Origin: Breviolum minutum Mf 1.05b.01
Taxonomy: Eukaryota; Sar; Dinophyceae; Suessiales; Symbiodiniaceae
Direction of reading: 5' to 3'
Assembly (NCBI GenBank): GCA_000507305.1
Contig: DF239253.1
Span: 1 to 64,000 of the forward strand
Length of the DNA stretch: 64,000 nucleotides
Below the pieces are notes generated by a model, which saw only the letters and a program-made list of their open reading frames with translations, was not told where the DNA came from and searched no databases. The stretch's first letter is position 1; every line of letters begins with the position of its first letter. This document shows, in pieces, positions 23,763 through 30,875 of the stretch. The translations under genes were made by a program, and so were the position numbers.

Positions 23763-23845
23763 AGGGTATATACATGGCTACTAAGGGGCACTATCCAACC
23801 GATACCCTGGGAGCCCATCCTCTCCTCCTCCCGACTGAGCTTGGC

Positions 23846-23930
23846 TCATGACTCATATTTGCTCTTGGGCGGCTCCACCGGAGCGAAGGGCACCACGATC
23901 TTGCCTTCGGAAGTCAACCCATGTGAGCCA
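23846..23930 (-). CDS. Exon-like C-terminal fragment beside an F8 element
   Basis: The minus strand reads GSHGLTSEGKIVVPFAPVEP then PKSKYES and TGA at 23846-23848. Codon choice and residue pattern look genuine. Its 5' side touches the T-rich end of the F8 element at 23931, so the element may lie in the intron before this exon. No family is recognised. Confidence 0.33.
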
Positions 23931-24061
23931 CGAAAAAAAACCTTGTTACTTTCCATTGAATCCTGGTTGGTTAATAAGGATCCTTATAATGGTTTATTAT
24001 AATCCCTATATACCTGGGTAATATAATCCCCTATATACCCCAAACAACCAGGGTTTTTTTC
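23931..24061. repeat. F8 inverted-repeat element
   Basis: F8 ends are CGAAAAAAAACCTTGTTACT and CAACCAGGGTTTTTTTCG, around GGATCCTTATAATGGTTTAT and a second box TATAATCCC(C)TATATA. This is the most complete uninterrupted copy. The retroelement's candidate target-site duplication overlaps its right end. Confidence 0.85.
24047..24061. repeat. Candidate target-site duplication, copy next to retroelement 3' end
   Basis: The 15 bases here are identical to 34544-34558. On the minus strand the motif begins with a run of seven A, as expected where a LINE 3' end meets its target. The copy also forms the right end of an F8 inverted-repeat element, so the retroelement appears to have landed at that element's edge. 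The T-run lowers the significance of the match. Confidence 0.5.
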
Positions 24062-24405
24062 GCAGGAGTTCGCAACCTCTCGGGTAGCTGGACCATGACC
24101 CCCGTGTTGAGAGCCAAGCCCTAAAACAAAATGAAGTGGTAATCCACACGACTCAATGACTCTTAGTGTACATCAGGTTGAGCCACTGAAACTAATCATG
24201 CTCCATAACGTAAATTCGTCCACCGCCATCGAAACACCGAAAGAAGGAAAAAGTCGTCCTCTGCCCCAACCAAATCACATGTCGAAATCACCCGAAAAAA
24301 GGCACCACCATTGTTGTACCAATTGAAAACAACCCTCGTCATTCCCAGAAACGGACAAATCGAATTAAGTAAAAAATTGAATCTGCCGTTGAAATGAATG
24401 GAATA
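24062..24405 (-). other. 3' untranslated region of the retroelement
   Basis: About 340 bases between the ORF2 stop and the candidate target-site duplication. There is no coding pattern, poly(A) or simple-repeat tail beyond the A-run of the duplication itself. It is free of the surrounding short inverted-repeat families. Confidence 0.5.
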
Positions 24406-26697
24406 TCAAGCGTTCCGTCTCAAGCGTAAAAGTTTCTCGTACGAAGCCCTCCTAGCTTTCGGTTCAAGATCACACACCTCACGCAAAAGTGGCCGTTGCA
24501 TTCCCAACACCGAAAAATCGTGCATATCCTGAAAACTCGGAGAACACGTCGCCAAAAAACGTTTCAACTCGCCCATTGTATCTGATGCAAAAGGTATGAC
24601 AGGTCGTCTCAAAAAACCATTTTTCCTTTGAAAGAACTGACAATGCCACAAGGATGGGGGTTTACCCTTCGGCCCCCACGTCATCTTAACACCCAACAAA
24701 GTCTGAATTTGTCTGACGCATCCTTCCAGAATAACAATTTGTGTAGCAATGTTCCGGAGTTTCAATGGAAGCAACTGTGCCTGCTCAGAAGAAGGTGACA
24801 CCCACCTACTTACAATCGTGTGTTGTTCCACAAAAACTGGAATCTCGCACCCGGTGCACACTCTAAAATTAAAAAGCAATTCGACCCATGTGATGCCAAA
24901 ATCAGCGCTGTTTTTGCAGTATGGTTCGTCACTTTGAAGCCATCGAATTGTTTTCAACCAAGAAAAAACTGCCCATCCAAAACTTGTTCCCCCAGAGACG
25001 GCTTGCAAAACTTCGTCTGAAATATGCAAATCATCGCAACATACGTACATATCACCCGGATCCCATGACGACAAATATGCAAATGCATCATGCACAGAAT
25101 GATCAGCGGATTGGTGTGGATCTTCCACGGAATTGTCTGCTCTTGTTATGGGATATTCCCCACTTGTTCGACACATTTTCTTAGGCATGAGATTAATCCT
25201 TGTCATGTCAAGGTCAGAAAGATACTCATAAACCAAGGCTAAATCATGTGAATGATTAATTTCCCACATTCTTAGTCTCTCAATGGTTTGAAGCAATTCT
25301 GAGTTTTCACGACAAAGAGCGGCCTTGGCTGCAGAATCAGCAGCATTGTTACCCAAGATGTGCCGAATCTTCTGCATATCAGCTTCAACTCTATGATCAG
25401 TATGTGCTTTCACTTTGTGCAAATGGTATTTGTAGGGGTTCCAATATTGTTTTAAAGCAAGAATCAGGTCCTGATTATTAGCTTTATGAAATGTACCAGA
25501 AGCAAATTCTGTGAGAACATAATTGTGTAGGCTGTTGATTACATATTGCGCATCAGTGTACACTTCACATTCCTCTTCTGGAAAATGAGAGTGCATTGCC
25601 ATAGCAACATTCACCACTGCTGCCAGTTCCGAACGTGGAACGGACTGCTTCCCCGGACAAAATGCAAGGGTGGATATATGAAAGTTTTGCATAATAGCTG
25701 AAACATTTTCAGGATCATCAGCGAGCGCAAAATTTTCCCCATTAAGGTCCTGGACGACAGCAAATGAAGAATGTCTGATGAATGGTTGGTTGGCAAATTG
25801 CGCACTACCATCCGTGTAGAACACAAACTTATTATCAGGTGACAACGATGGAACAAACGGTTGTGGCAAGCCCCTGGATTCCAAAGCCAATTTACCATAA
25901 AGTTCATCACCATGTCTGTATGGCAAAGGAGCCCGTGGCCAATTTTTAACTTTTTCCATCATTATTTGAATAGCTTCTTGATGCCGCAATCTGACATCTG
26001 CCAATTCAGAACACTCAAAGACACGATGACAATGATGGTCGGGTTTATTACACAAGGGGCACAAACCATTGTTACTGGCATCCCAATTCTTTTTGACTTG
26101 CTCCGTTTGAAATGCACCAGTGATATGTTGCGCCACAAATTTTTGACTCGAATCATCAAGTTTCGTGAAAACATTCATGAGAATTCTTTTTGACAATGGC
26201 AAGTTTTCGTCCAATCCTTTTCGATGCAAGATTCTTTCATGAACTATGTCAGTCCACCAAAAATTACAAAAATCGGCAATCTCCTTGTTTGATGATTGAA
26301 ACAAACGAAAAGGTTTAGCCCCTGGGACTTGGATAACCCCGTCAGGCCTAGGTTTCCAACCAATGCGTCTTAGCATGACAGACAAAGAAGTGCCGGGTCC
26401 GTAAGATTTCTTCCCCTGGAATGAGACTACCCGATCCCAGATGGAAATTGCAACATCAGGGGAAATGCCATGAAACCTTCGAAGGTTCCGTAGCGCTGTG
26501 GTCAAAACATACACAAAAGGATCTTGCATTCTGGTGGTGAGAAAGTGACATGCAATGTCACTAGACGCATGTTTGGCACTAGAGACAACTGCACTTGTAA
26601 TGCTCCTAGCGGCAAGTTTTAAAGAAATTTTCACATGGTGAGCAGACCTCGGCAGCATAAAATGCACGTGGCAACAGTGCCACTTGTATTTTTTCAA
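24406..26697 (-). CDS. ORF2 part 4: RT thumb, zinc knuckle, RNase H and C-terminal extension
   Basis: The sense frame starts near residue 28. A zinc-knuckle-like C-x2-C-x7-H-x4-C lies at C213, C216, H224 and C229 (CPLCNKPDHHCHRVFEC), as in the RT zinc-binding segment of many LINEs. The RNase H domain has all four acidic catalytic residues in order: D296 in FYTDGSA, E357 in RSELAAV, D382 in VYTDAQYV and D454 in GNNAADSAAK. This enzyme degrades the RNA strand of the RNA-DNA hybrid during copying. About 300 further residues run to the stop (TGA at 24406-24408) and match nothing I recognise. They are rich in Trp and aromatic residues and end in a basic RLRRNA tail. This is the longest undamaged stretch of ORF2. 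Confidence 0.9.
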   Translation of the reverse strand: MKKYKWHCCHVHFMLPRSAHHVKISLKLAARSITSAVVSSAKHASSDIACHFLTTRMQDPFVYVLTTALRNLRRFHGISPDVAISIWDRVVSFQGKKSYGPGTSLSVMLRRIGWKPRPDGVIQVPGAKPFRLFQSSNKEIADFCNFWWTDIVHERILHRKGLDENLPLSKRILMNVFTKLDDSSQKFVAQHITGAFQTEQVKKNWDASNNGLCPLCNKPDHHCHRVFECSELADVRLRHQEAIQIMMEKVKNWPRAPLPYRHGDELYGKLALESRGLPQPFVPSLSPDNKFVFYTDGSAQFANQPFIRHSSFAVVQDLNGENFALADDPENVSAIMQNFHISTLAFCPGKQSVPRSELAAVVNVAMAMHSHFPEEECEVYTDAQYVINSLHNYVLTEFASGTFHKANNQDLILALKQYWNPYKYHLHKVKAHTDHRVEADMQKIRHILGNNAADSAAKAALCRENSELLQTIERLRMWEINHSHDLALVYEYLSDLDMTRINLMPKKMCRTSGEYPITRADNSVEDPHQSADHSVHDAFAYLSSWDPGDMYVCCDDLHISDEVLQAVSGGTSFGWAVFSWLKTIRWLQSDEPYCKNSADFGITWVELLFNFRVCTGCEIPVFVEQHTIVSRWVSPSSEQAQLLPLKLRNIATQIVILEGCVRQIQTLLGVKMTWGPKGKPPSLWHCQFFQRKNGFLRRPVIPFASDTMGELKRFLATCSPSFQDMHDFSVLGMQRPLLREVCDLEPKARRASYEKLLRLRRNA

Positions 26698-27433
26698 ATT
26701 TTTGCTGCATACTCAAATGCGAAAACTTCAGTTTATGAAAACCAGCCATCGCAGCTTCAAAACGTTCTTTAAAAGGCCCGATGCGTTTGGATCGAGTATA
26801 GTTGATACATGCCCCCAAGTCTTTGGCAACATCTAAAATCACAAGATCCAAGCCTGGCGGAAACTCATCGGAAATCGCATCCCACAATCTACGAACACTT
26901 GTAGATGAGACAAAAGCCCATGATTTCGAGAAATCAACCTGCAACCTCAATTTATCCACGAAAGCCAACAAAAGATGGAAGCAACGGATGTTATCCCGAA
27001 CAATTGGAGTGAGCCACGTCCAATTATCCGCGTAACAGTATATTTTGACGGACGCTGTAGTGAAATGTTCCCAAAACATCCAGGATATGGCCGTCATGGC
27101 TGCTATACTAAGGCAGTCTCCCTCAGGGACTCCGGTTGTGGCACAAAATGGTTCATCAAGAAAATGATCAAGTTGTACCCGTCTGGTGGCCTTAGCCAAA
27201 CAATTTATCCAAAACAAGATCAAATTCCTAGGTGCTCCATAATGCACCATGATATGCATGACAGCACGACGTGGGACTAAGTTGAAGGCCTTTATCAAAT
27301 CCAACGTGAAGCCCGAGTGTGGTAATTTATCATGAAGATTCGTTTCCAATTGGGCCTGTGTGCCATGCTGATATCCTGTACTCCAGTGCCTGGAATGCCC
27401 CCAGCAATTTCTTTGGGAATGTACTTCTTCCAA
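26606..27433 (-). CDS. ORF2 part 3: reverse transcriptase palm
   Basis: This segment holds the catalytic palm of the reverse transcriptase. Motif A is FTLDLIKAF with Asp at about residue 45. Motif B is GVPEGDCLSIAAM at 101-113. Motif C is CYADNW at 133-138. The second Asp of the usual YxDD box is Asn. DFSKSWAFVSS (motif D/E region) follows, then the thumb start. The sense frame begins near residue 20 (about 27360); the residues before that are out-of-frame read-through. The frame breaks again near 26620, within a run TTTCTTTAAAAC: ENFFK continues one frame over as LAARSITSAVV. PEGD and YADN are recurrent in dinoflagellate LINE-like RTs by my recollection, so Asn need not mean loss of activity. 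Confidence 0.88.
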   Translation of the reverse strand: MEEVHSQRNCWGHSRHWSTGYQHGTQAQLETNLHDKLPHSGFTLDLIKAFNLVPRRAVMHIMVHYGAPRNLILFWINCLAKATRRVQLDHFLDEPFCATTGVPEGDCLSIAAMTAISWMFWEHFTTASVKIYCYADNWTWLTPIVRDNIRCFHLLLAFVDKLRLQVDFSKSWAFVSSTSVRRLWDAISDEFPPGLDLVILDVAKDLGACINYTRSKRIGPFKERFEAAMAGFHKLKFSHLSMQQKFEKIQVALLPRAFYAAEVCSPCENFFKTCR

Positions 27434-29160
27434 TGGCTTAGAAGCTGCCGTGCAATGTGCCTAGTGATAAGTCTGAATAAAACACCAAATATCGTAATAG
27501 GTCTTCCATGCTGTATTTTATCTGGCTGCGACACTTTTGACAAAAGCACTGTTCTGGCTACCAAAAAGTTTTTTGAAAGCCCAACTGAAAGATACTGATT
27601 GACAAGGTTCGCAAGGTTACGGAAAGCTGCCAAGGGGAGAATGTAAAGGTCTTCAGGAGCAAAGCCATCAGCCCCGGAAGCCTTCCCTTTTTTCATGCCT
27701 AAAGCAGTTTGTTTCCACATAGCCGGATCAGACATATCAATGTTACAGGGCGGCACGTGTTGCGGCAGTTCATTCAACGAATCAATGACAGGTTGCCAAG
27801 AGTCATCCTGAAACTGCTCATCATACTTATCCCTAAGCCAATATTGACTCCAAAAGTTACGAAATGCACACGATATTTCTTGAGGTGTACAGGCATGTGT
27901 TTTTTGCTGAAGTGTTCCAGCTACAGGCAAAGTGCCTTCCACAACTCGAATATCAAGAATGTTCTGGCGTATTTTAAGGATTTCAATTTGGCAGTCACCA
28001 AATGTTGCTGTTGCACACACTCTCCATGGTTGAAATTGTTGAACTTTGATGGATAAAGTACCTTTCGATGCTCGAAGGAGCACACCATGCGCTTCCCAAG
28101 TAACTGCAATGTCACGAAGTGGAGGATTCGATGGTTTCTGCAGATATTTATATGTGAAACGACTAAAGCCCTGTGTCACATCAAGTTCAATTTTCAGTTT
28201 AGTATTTTTGGCACGATTATTGGATTCAATGTACGAATATGTCTGAGCATCAAGTTCTGTGATAGATCTTGCATTTTCAAGCCAGTCTATATGCGGGAGT
28301 GACACCGGCACATATTCCACAACCTCAAAGGAAAGAAGCCATCGCTCCCAAGATCTACCATACCCTGGTGCTGACCGAATTCGATTCCATTCCAACAAAA
28401 TATCATGTTGCCTGTTGATATCATGGCAATGGAAAGGTGTCTTTTTCAAGTTCAAAATCAAACTTTGCAATCTGCGTACTTGTTTGACTTTTTGCCTTGA
28501 TCGAACAGTGAAGCTTTCTGAGGTAGGATTAAAATGACCCTTACAACCACCAGGAGAACTTCTAGCCGGTTCGAATTGTTTCTCTTGGAAATTACATCTA
28601 CCTTTATGAGTGTGAGGTAAGGATCTGTATGGCTGTCTATTTGCATCTGACTCGTGTTGATAAGCAATGGCCATAGAGATTGCTTCTTCAACTTGCTGAG
28701 CCCAGCGTTGCAACGAAGCATCAAATTGCTCATCCATTGAGACTGGTGTGACATTATCTTCATGAAAAACCTGGTTCTTGATAACTTTGTCATAACACTC
28801 CGAAACGACAATGGGAGACAAATCGAACTCATGCCAAGATCTCGGATTTTTCCACAAGTTACTGTAAACAATGCTCTCCGGTATATTCAATTCAACAGTC
28901 AAAGGATCATGAAGGTGAAAAGCATGATCACGTTCAACCCATGCATCACAAACGAATTGAGAAAACCACGGATGAAAAATGAAGGTATCATTGGAAGTTG
29001 TTTGTGCACAGGTTGGAGGTAGCGTTCGACCCCAACGCTGCTTGACAAAATGGTTAATTTCAAAGAAACCCTCTTGCTCGTACGTCTTAAACGTCTCACA
29101 ATTCCGTATGGGAAAGTTGAAATCCCCGGCAATGACAATGGGAAGCTTGGTTTTAAGCCC
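27295..29160 (-). CDS. ORF2 part 2: second half of EEP endonuclease, linker and RT fingers
   Basis: In frame with the preceding segment after the TGA. The first residues give IAGDFNFPIRN (the GDFN signature of EEP nucleases). About 65 residues later comes WVERDHAFH, matching the terminal S/RDH with its catalytic His. A linker of roughly 380 residues follows. The RT fingers then begin with KKGKASGADGFAPEDLYILP and continue with RTVLLSKVSQPD and GRPITIFGVLFRLITR (RT motifs 0-2). The frame changes near 27360: QDISMAH is followed, one frame over, by QLETNLHDKLPHSGFTLD. The last 15 or so residues before the stop at 27295 are out-of-frame read-through. An ATG-less internal start is not needed because this is one continuous ORF2. 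Confidence 0.85.
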   Translation of the reverse strand, partial: GLKTKLPIVIAGDFNFPIRNCETFKTYEQEGFFEINHFVKQRWGRTLPPTCAQTTSNDTFIFHPWFSQFVCDAWVERDHAFHLHDPLTVELNIPESIVYSNLWKNPRSWHEFDLSPIVVSECYDKVIKNQVFHEDNVTPVSMDEQFDASLQRWAQQVEEAISMAIAYQHESDANRQPYRSLPHTHKGRCNFQEKQFEPARSSPGGCKGHFNPTSESFTVRSRQKVKQVRRLQSLILNLKKTPFHCHDINRQHDILLEWNRIRSAPGYGRSWERWLLSFEVVEYVPVSLPHIDWLENARSITELDAQTYSYIESNNRAKNTKLKIELDVTQGFSRFTYKYLQKPSNPPLRDIAVTWEAHGVLLRASKGTLSIKVQQFQPWRVCATATFGDCQIEILKIRQNILDIRVVEGTLPVAGTLQQKTHACTPQEISCAFRNFWSQYWLRDKYDEQFQDDSWQPVIDSLNELPQHVPPCNIDMSDPAMWKQTALGMKKGKASGADGFAPEDLYILPLAAFRNLANLVNQYLSVGLSKNFLVARTVLLSKVSQPDKIQHGRPITIFGVLFRLITRHIARQLLSHWKKYIPKEIAGGIPGTGVQDISMAHRPNWKRIFMINYHTRASRWI

Positions 29161-29823
29161 TCATTCAAATGCATAAATCAACAAGGCCTCGGTAGATTTT
29201 TTATAACCAGTATGGCCAGCGGCAAAACCATAAATAGAGGACGAAAAAACGTCTTGATTTCCAATCCTTAAGATGGAGAATGACATGCGCCCTGATTCCC
29301 AAAACACGGGGTCAACAGGTTCCCGAAAAACACGACACGGAACTTTCGAAAGAATCATAGAGCCATAGGCATCTCCCCTAAGAGATGGTCTTGCCACCGC
29401 AGTATCCCTTCGAACACTACATGGTGCACTAAAAAAGGGGCGGTATGAATACTTCCTGACATCCTTCTCAAAAAACTTTTGGGCAACATTAGTCGCACTA
29501 GTTTCAGAAATGAAATAAACATGTGACCCCATCTCAGCAAAATCATTCACTTTTCCATGGATGGCGGACGGATTGCAAACGGTAAATCGTAGCTTCTTGT
29601 TGCTACTATCTGACTGCAAATTGTGAGGCTGCATGACACTAGGCCCTGGGTTACAAGCTTCCCCCACCCGGCACGATTTGAGGAAATCAAACTGACCGAA
29701 TGCACAATTCATCACAAAGACTATCCAAAGAGGGCAAAGGATGAACCCTGTCGTCGATGGACGGCCAAAAGATGACCCCATGCTTGATTGATTCCAAGGC
29801 TTGCAAAGGCAGCACAACAACAT
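29161..29823 (-). CDS. ORF2 part 1: N-terminus and first half of EEP (APE-type) endonuclease
   Basis: The ATG at 29823 opens ORF2. Residues 20-50 are hydrophobic. RVGEACNPGP at 52-61 is a box I associate with the start of dinoflagellate retroelement ORF2. The endonuclease begins near residue 78 with the conserved Asn (RFTVCNPSAI), the metal-binding Glu at about 107 (FISETSA) and the Tyr of SSSIYGFA near 198. The frame then hits TGA at 29161-29163, but the very next codons in the same frame continue GLKTKLPIVIAGDFNFP. This is therefore a nonsense change inside the nuclease, not its natural end. The enzyme would nick target DNA to prime reverse transcription. Confidence 0.85.
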   Translation of the reverse strand: MLLCCLCKPWNQSSMGSSFGRPSTTGFILCPLWIVFVMNCAFGQFDFLKSCRVGEACNPGPSVMQPHNLQSDSSNKKLRFTVCNPSAIHGKVNDFAEMGSHVYFISETSATNVAQKFFEKDVRKYSYRPFFSAPCSVRRDTAVARPSLRGDAYGSMILSKVPCRVFREPVDPVFWESGRMSFSILRIGNQDVFSSSIYGFAAGHTGYKKSTEALLIYAFE

Positions 29824-29847
29824 ACAATCACAAAAGTTTGAGGCAAA

Positions 29848-30306
29848 TCATAGATCAGGATCTTGCCCATCTCCAGTCTTGCGAGGAACTTTTTTGGCAG
29901 GACTGGTAATGGAGGTGTTCTGTTCTAGCATGGCTTTCAACTCACTGAAGCCTGCTGCCATCTGTGAATCTTGCTTTGAATGAGCGTTGGCCAAATTATC
30001 ACTGAAGGACTGTGACATCTGCTGAATGGACTTGTTCACTGTGGCTTCCATGGAATTGATACGACCGTCCAAGCGTTTTGCTGCAGTCTGAGCATCATTG
30101 TTGGTTTTCTTCAAATCAACCTGCACATCATGCAAAGCAGTCTTCATAGCTTGCAACTGATCATCATATGCCCGAAAGCGAGCTTCAATTGGTGCTTCAA
30201 TCGGCCTGGTGGGTGCAACAGCTATGGTAGTTACAGTCTGACTCGGACCTGAAGCAACACTACCAGTGTAAGAAGCCCAAGGGTCATTCTTCACAAATGG
30301 ATCCAC
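29848..30306 (-). CDS. ORF1 part 4: coiled-coil C-terminus
   Basis: About 152 residues with a strongly helical, charged middle (DDQLQAMKTALHDVQVDLKK, then AAKRLDGRINSMEATVNKS). This is a heptad-like pattern that predicts a coiled coil at about residues 45-130. The tail is basic (SPAKKVPRKTGDGQ). The open frame extends upstream through TTPKPTGPVKQGVDPF and links to the preceding part across a frame change near 30355, so this is the C-terminus of ORF1 rather than a separate gene. Coiled coils that trimerise the RNA-binding protein are common in LINE ORF1 products. That role is inferred here from position and pattern only. The stop is a TGA about 24 nt before the ATG of ORF2. Confidence 0.75.
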   Translation of the reverse strand: MDPFVKNDPWASYTGSVASGPSQTVTTIAVAPTRPIEAPIEARFRAYDDQLQAMKTALHDVQVDLKKTNNDAQTAAKRLDGRINSMEATVNKSIQQMSQSFSDNLANAHSKQDSQMAAGFSELKAMLEQNTSITSPAKKVPRKTGDGQDPDL

Positions 30307-30347
30307 ACCTTGTTTAACTGGGCCAGTAGGCTTTGGCGTCGTGCCAG

Positions 30348-30875
30348 CTAAAACAACACAGTTGGACTTCGAGAATTCTTTTCAATTGGCTTGATCAAAA
30401 CCGAACGCCCATTGAAGGAACTGAAAGGTGCAGGAGGGGCGGCACAAGCGGCAACAAGCCACGTATCTGCAGCCAACGACTTCAAAGCAGGAGCATCCCA
30501 GCCTTGCTTACCAAGCCATGCCTTCAATTCATCATTTGTCACCCCTTTAGGTAACGGCTTCAATTTGAACAACAGCGGCATATGTCGACGATCCGGCAAC
30601 TGCTGACCAGGTCTCCAAGCCTCAAAAGCACTTTTGAAGTCTGCCTGTGACACTCTGATACCATAACCCTTTGCCGAGCGAATGAGCCCCAAGTAGAAGG
30701 AGCTATTAGCAGCTTTCAACATGACCTCACTTTTCGGCTGGTTGAACCAAATTGCCAACCACTTAGGCTCAGTCTCACCGTCATTGGCTCGAGGATGAAG
30801 GTAAATGGAATTCTCCCCTGAAGATCGCAAAAGTCCAACGATCGAAGCATCAGGAGTTCGGAAAAAGAAACCCAC
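30348..30875 (-). CDS. ORF1 part 3: unassigned region, frame-shifted continuation
   Basis: This frame continues ORF1 after a one-base frame change near 30885. The sense reading starts a few codons upstream of the listed start, at ENAATVGFF. The protein has a basic, Trp-containing character with SEVMLKAANSSFYLGLIR and WLGKQGWDAPALKSL, and ends RSPTVLF at a stop. The next frame over reads VVLAGTTPKPTGPVKQGVDPF without a stop and joins the coiled-coil segment, so the stop at 30348 is itself produced by another one-base frame change near 30355. I do not recognise a domain. Its position between the methyltransferase and the coiled coil is where LINE ORF1 proteins often carry nucleic-acid-binding modules, but no CCHC knuckle is visible. 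Confidence 0.7.
   Translation of the reverse strand: MGFFFRTPDASIVGLLRSSGENSIYLHPRANDGETEPKWLAIWFNQPKSEVMLKAANSSFYLGLIRSAKGYGIRVSQADFKSAFEAWRPGQQLPDRRHMPLLFKLKPLPKGVTNDELKAWLGKQGWDAPALKSLAADTWLVAACAAPPAPFSSFNGRSVLIKPIEKNSRSPTVLF

Larger units (their letters stand above)
14826..23845. other. Repeat-dense region without a confident gene
   Basis: Contains F1-F8 copies listed separately. The open frame at 17333-17749 has no convincing protein character. Between 19.4 and 20.0 kb and between 21.5 and 22.4 kb I see neither genes nor clear members of the families. Confidence 0.65.

Noticed and set aside
29641..29668. A true 2A ribosome-skipping peptide
   Set aside because: GEACNPGP lacks the D-x-E-x-NPGP spacing; Glu is one position too far from NPGP. 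It is kept only as a box of interest.
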